A DNA stretch of 64,000 nucleotides, taken from Wurfbainia villosa (taxonomy: Eukaryota; Streptophyta; Magnoliopsida; Zingiberales; Zingiberaceae). Positions 20,785-31,694 of this stretch are shown in pieces. The DNA lies in assembly GCA_025175895.1 (NCBI GenBank), contig CM046003.1:26061245-26125244 (forward strand). Direction: 5' to 3'. Position 1 is the stretch's first letter. Each line of letters starts with the position of its first letter. The position numbers were made by a program, and so were the translations under genes. The notes under the pieces were generated by a model. That model saw nothing but the letters and a program-made list of their open reading frames with translations. It was not told the DNA's origin and did no database searches.

Positions 20785-23104
20785 TGTAACATGAAGTCAC
20801 CCACTAATCTATGGCAAACCCAAAACTTGGTGGGAAGGATAGTCTCTTTATATCGCTCTATAGCTAGATCAGCAGATAAGGGGTTACCCTTCTTTCGGAT
20901 TCTACGCAAGACTACTCGGTTTTAGTGGGATGAGCAGTGTGAGCAGACTTTCCAGGAATTATAGAAGTATTTAGCTAAACTCCCTTTGTTAGCCAAACCT
21001 ATTTTTGGGAAACCACTGTGGATGTATTTATCTATATCAAAAGGAGCAGTCAGTTCAGTACTACTAAAGTAGAACGGTTCTCAACAACATCCCATCTATT
21101 ATACCAGTCACATATTGAAGGGAATCAATCATGTACACCGAGTTGGAAAAGTTGACATATATCTTAATCTTAACAACTCGCAAGTTGAGACCTTATTTCC
21201 TAGCCCATCTAGTAAATGTGCTAACTAACAGTGAGTTAGGTTGGGTGGTTACCAAACCTAATTTTTCAAGAAGGTTAGCTATATGGGTTGTGGAACTAAA
21301 TGAATATGACATCCATTACCATCCCTGAACTACTATCAAGGTTTAGTCATTGGCCAATTTCCTAGATGAGGTGCCGGTCGGGTTGGAGAATGTCTCGGCC
21401 AAAGAGGAAGAAGAAAAGAGAGCCCGAGCGCTTTTGTGGATGGATCCTCCGGAGCTGAGGGCGGGGTAGGAGTGGTGCTCATATCTCCAGAAGGGGAGGA
21501 AACTCATATAGCCATTCGTCTCGGATATAGAGCATCCAACAATGAGGCAGAATACAAATCCATCTTGGCAGGGTTACAAGCAGCTACTATAATCGCTATT
21601 CATTCAGATTCCCAATTTGTCGTGGTCGTAGCTCAAGGTGTGTTTTCACCGGTCAAGAAAGAAAGGTTGCGTAAATATTTCAAGCCAAAAGGGAAGGCTC
21701 ATTTTCAAGAGCTAATTCTGCTGCAGATTCCAAGGGAAGATAATCAAAAAGCGGATGAGTTGGCTCGGTTGGCTAGTACCCTAGAAGGGGTGAGGCAGCA
21801 GGACTCTGTTTATGTGGAAGTTCCTAGTTCTTTGGCAGTGTGTAACGTGGAAGATGTGGTGCTAGGAGGTGATAGTGGCTCCGATTGGAGAACTGATATT
21901 AGGGAATATTTGCTACAGAATGTTCCCATCTGAGGTAGAGCAAAGGTCTGGTAAAGAGGGTGAAGCAATTCACAATTATTGATGGATCTTTATACAAAAC
22001 ATCTATTGGTCCACCTTTGTTGAAATGCTTAGGGAAGGAAGACGCCGAGTGGGAGCTCCGGGAAGTACATGAAGGATGTTATAGCAATCACTTAAGAGGA
22101 AGGGAATTAACTAGGAAAGTACTATTGGCTGGGTACTTTTGGCCAACTCTTCATCAAGATGCAACACGCCTAGCACAAACTCGTCCAGCCTGCCATAAAT
22201 ACAGCAACAGATCAGAGCGGCCTGCCGAGTTGATGAAAGTTGTGGTTGCTTCTTGTCCCTTTGATCAATAGGGAATAAACATAGTAGGTCCAATGGCTAC
22301 TGCCCCTTTACAGAAGAAATTTTTGTTAGTAGCGGTAGATTACTTTTCCAAATGGATGGAAGCTAAACCCTTAGCCAAAATCACAGAAAATGCAGTGATA
22401 CAGTTCCTGTGGAAGAATATTGTATGCTGATTTGGAGTTCCCCGAAGGTTAGTTAGTGATAATGAACGTCAATTCCAGGGTCAAAAGATTAGAGAATGAT
22501 GCCAAAATCTCAACATTCAACAGGCCTTCACCTCGGTGGCTCATCCTTAGGCCAATGGTCAAGTTGAGGTTACTAATAGGATTCTCATTCAAGGGTTGAA
22601 GACTAAGTTGGGCGTCAAACAGAGAAACTGGGTGGACAAGTTGCCCGGGATACTATGGGCTTACCGAATCACCCCCAAAATAGCAACTGGAGAGACCCCA
22701 TTTAGAATTGTGTATGGAACTGAGGCAGTTATCCCGGTGGAAGCCATTTTAAGAAGTGCCCGAGTTGAAGCTTATGAACCAGAACAAAATCAGATAGCGA
22801 GAAGTACTGAATTAGATCTGCTAGAACAAAAGAGGGAGCAAGCTCAAATCTAGGCTGAAGCCTACAAGCGAAGAATACAACATGCCTTCAACAAAATAGT
22901 AGTGCCCAAGAGGTTTTAGGAGGGTGACTTAGTGTTGCAAGGTAAGGTCAACCTGGAGACCTCAAAGCTAGCCTCTAATTGGGAAGGGTCTTACACTGTT
23001 ACTCGCCAAGTGGTCGGGTCGGCCTATTATTTAAAAGATGATGATGGTAAAGAATTACTTAGACCCTGGAATGCTGTACACCTAAAATATTTTCATACCA
23101 TGTA
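20785..23104 (+). pseudogene. TAT-2 gypsy pol remnant: RT end, RNase H, second RNase H, integrase
   Basis: This is a Ty3/gypsy pol of the TAT type with many stops. The RT thumb is visible (ARSADKGLPFFRILRK). Next comes the first RNase H connection (YTELEKLTYILILTTRKLRPYF, 21131-21328). A second, archaeal-type RNase H follows (21436-21933) with DGSS, NNEAEY, SDSQ and KADELA carrying the four acidic residues; this duplicated RNase H is the hallmark of the TAT lineage. The integrase zinc region (21960-22260) has lost one cysteine. The core (22270-22850) has GINIVG where GIDIVG is expected, so the first catalytic Asp is Asn, while SDNERQF and NGQVEVTNR are kept. The remnant ends at WNAVHLKYFHTM and a stop. 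Gag, protease and most of RT are missing. Confidence 0.88.
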
Positions 23105-25590
23105 ACTGAAGGGTGTCAAGAGAAGAAGTTTTACATATTCTTTATAAAATCTTGAAAAGGAAGAATATAGAATGAATACCAGGACATGACATTGTGACCA
23201 ATAGTTACATACAATTATGAAAAGTAAGTTTCAATGGAAACTAGTTTCTCGTTCCAAGGAAAAAGAAATCAAAGAGCAATGCTGAGGATAATCTATTCAG
23301 GAAAAGTAATGTCATTCAAATATCATGGCATGCAGTTAGCAAGTGTTCATCGTTATTACAAGAAGAAAGCAGACAGGAAAGTTACAACTAAAATGTTCCT
23401 AGGGATAGCGTCTAAAGCCAATCTCTCATTTTAAGAAAGGAGCTGGTTGATGAGCTGGAGGGAATCCTTGATTAGCATATTGCCGAACTGCCTCGTGTAA
23501 TTCATCCTAGTAGGTGGCTTGCATCTGAGACTTCAAACGTTCCTGTCACAGTTTGATCACCACGTGTGTGCATCTTGGTGGAACTTGCACGGCGTGCTCT
23601 ATGTGCTCCAAGAAAGATTGACGAGCTTGATAGTATCACTGTGATACTTAAATTATAGCATCAATCAGGGTGGACATGTCGTGAGATCAGGAAGTTTGTC
23701 CTTGTTACATAACCCTGGACAGGTGCACTACATCCTTATGCATTGAAGTTGAAATCCCCCACTGCCAACGTATAAGCCTTGGTGTGAGCAATCTCATTTC
23801 TCAGTTGCTGTAAAGAAACTTCTTGCCTATGTATTTGAGAGTGAGCTCAAGATCTTTTTGATATCAGAGCTGAATTTTGGCAGATCTCCTTACTTAATCG
23901 GGTTCAGAGGGTGGCTATAGTTTTTCATCCTTTTGCTTCTGATGCCGGAGTGTGGCTATGGTTTCTTCATTTTTTTGCTTTTGGCACTAAAAGGAGGATA
24001 TGATCTCGACATCCCTTTGTTGCTAGCATTGAAGAGTTGATATATTTTCCACGTCCCTCTATTGTTGGCGTCGGAAGGTTGAGATGGTCTCAACATCTTC
24101 TTGTCTTTGACGTTGATCTTTCCATAGCTGGGCGCGACATATTGATAGTTCTTGCAGCAAGAATTCTTCTCTTTCATGGGAGGTCGTGCTGGCCACAGAC
24201 TACTGCAGGGTTTGCTGTTGAAGCTAAGATTGGTTGTGGGAGAAGGAGCGATCCAACTCTTGGTAATTCACCATTGCCTAAATGTAACAAGTTAAGAGGG
24301 AAAGTATTATTCAAGATATGGGACAGGATAGCTACAGAATCTTACTAGCTCCAGGACTTGGTGCAGACTCTCCATCCGCAGTCTGAGTTCCTCCAAATTG
24401 AGGATTCGTGAATCTCGGGCAGATGGAGAAGACGGAGTAGAAGTAACTAAGGGAGGGGGGTTTACTTATAATGGGAAAAAATGGGGATGGCACAAAAGAT
24501 TGTGCCATTCGTGGATGAAGAGGAGGAACATCCGTGGAAATGAGAGATATGGAAGATGTGGAGAGGAGAGCCACTGCTAAGGGGCTTATGGAGGTAGCAA
24601 ATGAGAAGGGGAGGCTCAAGGATGGCTAAAGAATGTCCAAAACTACTTGTTGGATGATGGAAGAAGGGGAACCCTCTAGAGAAGGGAGGGAAGAGAAAAT
24701 AGAAGAACTGAGTAATTCAGGTGACATGGACATCGGAGTGGGAGCTAAAGTTGAAGGTGTGCGAGCAGTCGAAAGAGATGTGACCATCGGTGGCTCTTCA
24801 CTGGCCGGGGGCGGGAGGATGTCGGAGTCAAAATCTGGACCAGGTTGTTGATAGAGGTCTTCTGATGTTAGGGTATATACGAGAGAAGGTAGGAGTGTTG
24901 GTGGAATTGGTGAAGTCAAAGACAAAGGGAGCGTGACCGAGGATAACTCCATGTCTATAGGAAGTGTAAAGGAAGAAAAGGAATTGAGGGAAGAATTTTC
25001 TTCTCCCTACATCCATTGGTGTGACACTCCTCGCATTCCGGTTTGAACATGCAAAAAAGGAGGAGGTAGCCTAGGGTTGCGCAGAAGTGAAGGCGAAGAG
25101 GAAGGGGGCTAGGGTTTGGTGATGCTAAGGGAGAGAAAAAGGAAGATGGTGATAATGACCAGGGGCTTGTAGTAGATGATGGTGGAATGATAGGGGATGA
25201 AGTTGTTTATGAACTAGGAGGCGATGTAGTTGGAGAAGCGGTGATGGAAGGCCCAATGGGAGTTGGAGCAAGGGGCAGAGATGTAAGTGCAGTAGGCGGT
25301 TGACCCCAATTCTTCGCGCCTTGCATCGTTGCTAGGAAAGTTCTTACTAAAAGAGAGCCTTCATCTTGTCACGAAGGAGGAAAGGAGAAGGATGCTAGAA
25401 GGAGAAGGGAGAACTTTCGAAATACAAAGAAGTGGGGAGATATGTCGAAGACAGAAGGAGTAGAAGATGAAGAAGGGGGGAGGCGAGGAGTCGTATATAA
25501 AGAGAAGAAATGTATTTGCAATAGGCAAAGTAGTTGATCCCAGTGAAAGGGGTGTGGGCCTTAAAAAAAGGTTGGGGTGGGATTCAACAG
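23105..25590 (-). pseudogene. TAT-2 region downstream of pol with antisense-ORF remnant
   Basis: From 23105 to about 23450 I see no coding signal. From about 25330 down, the minus strand carries a Pro/Ser/Thr-rich stretch (ALTSLPLAPTPIGPSITASP at about 25290; SPIPPTLLPSLVYTLTSEDL at about 24890). Broken frames continue to about 23460, including LRNEIAHTKAYTLAVGDF near 23780. Position, strand and composition match the middle of the TAT antisense ORF, but the conserved KGWK domain is not visible. The end of the element near 25510-25590 is not sharply defined. Confidence 0.5.
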
Positions 25591-26242
25591 AAAGTTAAAC
25601 CTGAATTCATTCTGACCTGATGGGGCAAAACCCTAGATCAGGTCATCATAATTTTATGACTCGGTATTAACCGAAGCCATTATCCCCGTACGATTGCGGA
25701 ATGGAGGAGTAGGGGTTAAGGTAAATACACTTGTGGAGTTACACCTACTATGTAGATGGCTGCGAAGAAGTCAAAGTATAAGGTTCCATGATCAAGTGAC
25801 TTGAATACCTCAAGTCTATGGAAGCTCGCATTCAAGCCGCAATGAGATCTTCAATGACATATAGAACCATATAAAGTCTCATAGCAGGGCACTCCAATGA
25901 ACTAGTTACCATGACTAGCATCCACATGTTCACTCTCAGCATCCCTATGCTTCCATTCAGTGAGTACCGAATGCTTGGATAAACCAAGGAGCATAACATG
26001 CCCTAGTCTCATAGAATTTATGATGTTCAATCTCATCAATTCATTGACTAGGGATATTTACACATGATGAGATACCCACTAATTGTGATCCAATCACAAT
26101 TTCTCTCATTCTATGCATCGTATTATGGACTTTAGTATATGAGTTTAAGATCCAATCAAATACATAGATAATGTATACTCAAATAGTGAATTTTATTAAT
26201 AACTTCTAAGGCGATTGCCTTAGGACACCTCTCAATTACATC
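25590..26242 (-). mobile_element. LTR fragment of another copia family
   Basis: On the minus strand this reads like a copia LTR of the Tork/Angela type: AGACTTTATATGGTTCTATATG, ATTCAAGTCACTTGATCATGG and a GTACGGGGATAATGGCTTCGG end. This assignment is from general resemblance only. There is no ORF, primer site or paired LTR in the window. Confidence 0.45.
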
Positions 26243-27518
26243 ATGGCATGAAAAGTCCAAGCATGGGTCTTGCCAAGGGAAAGTCTAAGCTTGAGTCTTA
26301 GCAAATGGAAAGTCCAACATGGGTTGGCAAGGGAAGTCCAAGGGTTGATATTGACGGCGTAAAGTCCAAGTGGGAGTCTTGATAGCATAAGTCTAATGGT
26401 TGATGGCGTAAAGTCCAAGCGGTAGTCTTGGCACCATAAGCCCAATGTGCCTTGGTGGGATAGACCACGTTAGCATGACAATAGTCGATGGAAGCATTAG
26501 AAGGCTAGTGTATGGATGAATAAGTCATGGATGACATGGAGAGATCTGATAGGCATGAGATTGATGGAGGTGGCTAGAAGGCTTAGGTCTAGGCTAAGGG
26601 TGGTCTAGCAAGTATGAAGGCATCATACTTGGGGTTAAACCTCATGGTTGAGGTTATCAGTCGACTGGGACTTTAGACCATTTGATTGGTCAAGTGTTTT
26701 GACACTTGGCAGTCGACTGCTATGAGTCGACAAGGGTTTGACTACGACAAATAGCCTTAGCAGTCGACTGATGGCTTGAGCAGTCGACTGCCATGGATGA
26801 TAGTCAACTGCTGGTCGAGGTTACGGGAGCAGAATGCTAGGTAGTCGATTGGTCAATTGTCTATGACCTCAGTAGTCGACTAATGGGTAATGGCAGTCGA
26901 CTGCTAGTGTATCCGTTGGAACTTATCCAACGTGTATCGAGTCGTTATCTCACAATGGCTACAGGAGCAGTCGACTGATGGTCACGAGCAGTCGACTGCT
27001 AAGTGAAAATCAACCCGAGTTCCAGGTTTAAAAGGAGCACGAAGGGAGGATTTGGCTAAGGATTTTTTTGGGCGATTTGAAGGGGAATAGTTGGTGCTTT
27101 CCATCCCTTCTAGGCTAGTCCAAGACAATCAACAAGCAAGTTTCCAAAAGATCTTTTGTAAAGTGTTCTTTACATTCTTTTGTGTATTTTAGTTGTAGTT
27201 TCTTGTTTACTTCTTGTATTACTTTTGTAATCATTGTAAGAGGTTTCTCTCCTCCAACTTGTTGTCAAGAAGGAGTGTTTGTGATTAGTGGTGATATTTG
27301 CATCGCTAGAGCTCATTCGAGCTCAATCCGTGGAGTAGGAACCCTAAGGTTCCGAACCACGTTATATTTTGGTGTATTTGTGCTTGTGTATTTGTATTTG
27401 TATTGTATTTTCTATTTCCGCTGCGCACTAATATAATTGTAGCAAGCACATGATTGATTCCCATCGTCAAACAAAAATGCGCTATTCACCCCCTCTAGCG
27501 GTCACCAACGTTCCTACA
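26243..27518 (+). mobile_element. LTR fragment of the TRG type, 5' end missing
   Basis: The segment starts inside the CCAAG/CTTGG array (26250-26460). It continues through CAGTCGACTG palindromes (26655-27000), TTTAAAAGGAGC in the TATA position (about 27026), and the hairpin block 27329-27361. It ends CACCCCCTCTAGCGG...CCTACA at 27518. The LTR start is missing, and the sequence to the right is TRG-2 on the opposite strand, so it is a truncated insertion. Confidence 0.8.
27329..27361 (+). ncRNA. Predicted LTR hairpin with AGTA/GAA internal loop
   Basis: Outer stem CGTGG/CCACG, internal loop AGTA/GAA, inner stem GGAACC/GGTTCC, loop CTAA; all pairs are Watson-Crick. Confidence 0.6.
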
Positions 27519-27904
27519 TAAAATGATGAAAATAAATATGATGTCATGACATGGTATATGACAATCAAAACATGATAAATAAAATAAAATGGTATAAGAG
27601 TACCTAAATTTTAATATTAATTGCCATTTGTTAGGATTAAATTCACTTTTGCCATATTACCACTTATCCCCCAAGTGTGCCAAAAACACAAAATGGCACA
27701 CCATGACCTCTAAACCTAGTTTGTGCCAATTTGATCAATTTTTCATAGCTCTCAAAATACATTGGCACATCCTAAAATCTTTTAGGATTTAAATTCAAAC
27801 TTATTTCCAAGGTATCCCAAAACCTTGAGGATGTCCTAATGTGTCAACTTTGTCATGGTTATGTTAACTACCCATCCATTCAAGATTAACACAACCTAAC
27901 CCAT
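27519..27904 (-). mobile_element. TRG-2 3' non-coding region, truncated
   Basis: This matches the part of TRG-1 just after the gag stop, including TTGGCACACTTGGGGG-like and ATGTCATGACATG words. It is cut by the LTR fragment at 27518, so the hairpin and purine tracts of this element are lost. Confidence 0.7.
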
Positions 27905-29663
27905 TTAGCGTGAATCGATCACGCTCCTACGAACCCAATATCTATTAGAGCTCCTTGACTTTACTAGGTATTCCTTAGGGATAACTTCCCTAGATACCCT
28001 CCTAATGACCCTCCTAGGCTTGGTAGCCTTGGCCATTGTGATCTTGCCTAGGTTAACTCTAGGGGTGACTCCCCTTGTAACCTTCTTAGTGGCTTCCCTA
28101 GGTTTCCTTGAAACCTTAGCCACTAGACACCTACCATAGTTACCCTTAGGGATGACCTCCCTAGGAACCTTGGTCTTCCTAGACCTAGGAGTAGTTCCAT
28201 AATCAAATGGAATATTGTGATAGGTAATCTTATCTACCTTGGACCTAGGCTTGTGGCTCAATCCTTTCTTGCCCATAGATAAACCTTGCCTCCTAGAGCC
28301 TAGGCTTTGACCATTTGACCCCTTAATTGAATTTGTCATTCTTCCAAGGGTCTTCTTCAATTTCTCAAGACTTGATCTCAAGGCTTGGTTTTCTAACTCT
28401 AATCTTCCCAATTTAGATTTTTCATTAATCATTTGGGAATGAGACTTTCTAGGCATATGTCTATAGTTCTTGGGATTAATGCCTAGATGGTTCTCTACCT
28501 TCTTAATAGTTTCCTTAGGTAAAATTGTTTTAGGGACATTAGTCCCAAATTTCTCCTTATTTCTAAAATTGTAAATCTTAGCACCTAGGCAATAAAGTCT
28601 ATTATTTCTAGCATGCTCTTTATGATTATGCACAATTGCAAGAGTGCTAAAATTATTTCTAGCATAGTTTTGCCTATAACTTAAAGAATGAGCATTATTT
28701 AAATTTACCTTAGGGTTTGCTTTAGAAAGCTCCCCCTATATTTGATGCTCTTTCTTGGGTCTTCTTCCTCCCCCCAGGGCATTGACTCCTATAATGCTCC
28801 CTTTGATTACACTTGAAGCAAATTACATACTTTTTGCTTTTCCTTATTGGGGCTCCGACACCCTTTGAATTTTCTTGAGGTTTTGGTGCCGATTGACTTT
28901 TCTTGACTCTTTTAGGATATTTACTCTTGTAATATCCTAGTTCCCTACACTCAAAGCATATGATATGATTTTTATTTGTAACTAAATTGCTTGAGTTACC
29001 TAGGTCAATGGTGGTGGAATTTTGGACTTCTTCATCTTCTCGACCGGAGGTAGATGGTTCATCTTGAGGTTGCTCTAGTGTGGAAATTCTCTCCTCCCCC
29101 TCAATCCTAGAGGTGGAGGATTTTCCTACTTCTTCCACCTCTTCTTCCTCCTCGGATGTCGAACACTCCTCGACCTCCGATCCGGATGTTGACTCCTTCT
29201 CAACTTTCGAATCCTCACTTTCTTGTAAGGATGAGCTTGCTTCTTCGACCTCTTCCTTCAATTGAGCCGATGATGGTTCTTGTTCCTTGGACTCCTCTAT
29301 TTCTTGAGTTGTTGAGGGTTCTTCATGGAGCTTAGCAAGCTTGTTCCAAAACTCCTTGACATCCTTACAATCTCTTAATCTACACAAAACATCATTAGGG
29401 ATTATACTAAGTAATATACCCATTACCTTATTATTTATGTTGTAGTATCGGAGTTGTTCTTTGCTCCACTTCTTCTTCTTAAGCTTTTTTCCTTGTTCGT
29501 CCTTTGGAGCATCGAACCCTACCATCACACTAATCCAATTATCATAATCGCACATAAGGAAATATTTCATCCTTACCACCCATAGCTCAAAATCCTTTGC
29601 TTCATAGAGTTCGTATGATGGTGGCACGTTGATATCATCCCCTATTCTTTCTTCAACCGTCAT
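27905..29663 (-). pseudogene. TRG-2 gag (Gag-only copia-type element), frameshifted
   Basis: Gag of a non-autonomous retrotransposon. It starts at 29663 (MTVEERIGDDINVPPSYELY). The capsid-like part has FELWVVRMKYFLM and LLSIIPNDVLCRL, followed by an acidic Ser/Glu linker. Of two zinc knuckles the first has lost two ligands (CFECRELGYYKSKYP, His to Tyr and Cys to Tyr), while the second (CFKCNQREHYRSQC) is intact. A frameshift near 28730 moves the rest into another frame (28633-27905), which has KLGRLELENQALRSSLEKL (coiled coil) and the basic K-V-x-R repeat tail ending SVIDSR. The stop is followed by non-coding DNA, not pol. The missing ligands and frameshift imply it no longer makes a working Gag. 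Confidence 0.88.
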
Positions 29664-29716
29664 TTTCCTTCCTCTAGCGTGCTCCCACGGTTGTTAAACC
29701 TTGAAGAGTGGCCTCA

Positions 29717-29784
29717 CTCTGATACCACTTGTTAGGTATCGGAGTGTCTTCTTCTTCTTAGAGCCACCAGGCTCTAATACCACT
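29717..29784 (-). promoter_or_regulatory. TRG-2 primer-binding site, present twice
   Basis: On the minus strand AAGTGGTATTAGAGCC follows the LTR end directly. About 50 bases later CTAACAAGTGGTATCAGAG repeats the LTR-end/primer-site junction. Either could pair with initiator methionine tRNA; the second is the better match. Confidence 0.7.
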
Positions 29785-30837
29785 TATTAGAAATTGGACG
29801 TCTCTAGAGGGGGTGAATAGCATGTTCGTTTGCTTGACGAAATTCATTTGCGCTTGATCATCTACACTCTTGTTAGCACGATGGAATAATAATAGAAAAT
29901 ATAAATAACAAGATACACAAGCACAAACACACGCGACATAACATGGTTCAGAACCTTAGGATTCTTACTCCACGGATTATGCTTGAATGAACCCTAGCGA
30001 TGCAAACAACACCACTAATCAATAATACTTCTTATTGACAACAAGTCAGAGGTGGAGAAATCTTGTACAATGATTACAATAGTAATACAAAGAAACAACA
30101 AGAAAATACAATAAAATGCAAGTAAAGAACACTTTACAAAGAGCTTTGAATGTTTGCTTATTGATCGTCTTGGACTAGCCTTGAAGGACGGGAAAGAACC
30201 AACTATTCCCCTTCAAATCGCCCTAGAAAATCACTGGCGAAAACCTCCCCATCGAGCTCCTTTAATGCCTCCATGTGACCTGAATTTCCGCCTAGCAGTC
30301 GACTACCATAAGGCCCCAGTCGACTGCCAACAATGTCGTTGTCTCACAATGAACTTAATCCACGTCGACATTCAAGCCGACGGTTACACTGACAATCGAC
30401 TGCTGATTACCATAAGTCTATTGCCAACCTCATAGTCGACTAATCAGTCAGCTATCGAGCGTTCTGAGTACTAGCAGTCGACTGTCATCTATGGCAATCG
30501 ACTGCTCAAGTCATCAGTTGACTTCCCAATGTTGGTAGTGGATTGCCAAGGCTATTTACCGCAGTGGAACACCAGTTGACTCACAACAGTCGACTGCCCC
30601 AGAGCCAACTCAGCTGCCAAGTGTTGACCAGTCGATTGGTCCAAAGCTCTAGTCGACTGATAACCTCAACCATGAGGTTTAACCCCAAGTATGATGCCCT
30701 CATACTTGTTAGACCACCCTTAGCCAAGACCTAAGCTTTCTAGCCATCTCCATCAGCCTCACGCCTATCAAATCCCTCCAAGTCATTCATGACTTGTTCA
30801 TACACATGTTAGCCTTCAGGTGCTTCCATCGGTTATT
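29785..30837 (-). mobile_element. TRG-2 5' LTR, start replaced by Copia-2
   Basis: The minus-strand LTR ends CCAATTTCTAATA at 29785. It contains the hairpin block (29942-29974), CAGTCGACTG-type palindromes (30295-30665), and the AGGCTAACATGTG region near 30810. The U3 start, including the CCAAG/CTTGG array, is lost where Copia-2 begins at 30838. The ORF at 30154-30435 is not a gene. Confidence 0.85.
29942..29974 (-). ncRNA. Predicted LTR hairpin with AGTA/GAA internal loop (TRG-2)
   Basis: On the minus strand: outer stem CGTGG/CCATG (one G-T wobble), internal loop AGTA/GAA, inner stem AGAATC/GGTTCT, loop CTAA. The closing inner pair is A-T here and G-C in TRG-3, a compensatory change. Confidence 0.6.
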
Positions 30838-31694
30838 TGTTGATGCAATGAGCATCACTCCTTAGTTTTGATGTATGGACTATAGTTAAAAGTTAGGATT
30901 CACTTGTGTTCTGATATCAGTGTTAAGTGTGCAAGCTTAACAGGAAGTCCTAGTAGGTCGTGTTGACCAGATACCAGGCAAGTATCTTGACAGATCAGGA
31001 GGACTGGACACAAGCATGAAGTCCAGATAGGTCGTGTGGACCGGACATCTGGCATGAAGATCGGTTGGGTCAGGAGACCAGACAATCGGTAAAAATTCCA
31101 ACTGGGTCAGGTATACAATCGGCAAAAAGTCCAACTGGGTCAAGTATACTAGACAGCTGGTGGAAGCCCTTGTGGGTTAGATCGGATGTCAAGAGTGGTA
31201 AGTCCGGTAGCTAGCCGATGGGTAAGGTTCGAGTGAAGAGGTGAGACCGAGTCCTCTTTAGGGGGCCAAAGCTAGTGGTCGATCCGACGAAAAGTTCGCA
31301 TGGGACTTAGTAGTCGAGATCGAGCAGTATTACTACTGCTATCACATTTTATATTATGTATTTGGGCTAATCTTGTTTTGCAGAGATCAGTCGACTGAAT
31401 GGATCTGAGTCGACTGAAGTACAGTCGACTGGATACCTACTTGGCAAGATCAGCTGGCGATTGATCGGAGATCTGGCGATGCAGATGGAAAGGATTTCAG
31501 TTGACTGAAGGGTTTGAGTCGACTGAAGAGGAAAATTTCTCGATGCGAAGCCGAGAGATCTGGAGTTGATTGGAGTGGTTTCAGTCGATTGGAAGACCAG
31601 AAGTTCTTAATCGACAGGCTGATGTGGAGTCGATTGGAAGACATTTCAGTCGACTGGAAAAGGTTTATAAAATAAGGGTTCGACTGGATCTGAG
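30838..31694 (+). mobile_element. Copia-2 5' LTR, left part
   Basis: The LTR begins TGTTGATGCAATGAGCATCA and is collinear with the Copia-3 LTRs (45514 and 54557) through TCGACTG palindromes and TATAAAA (31666-31672). At 31694 it is split by TRG-3 and resumes at 38513. The five bases before its start are TTATT. Confidence 0.9.
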
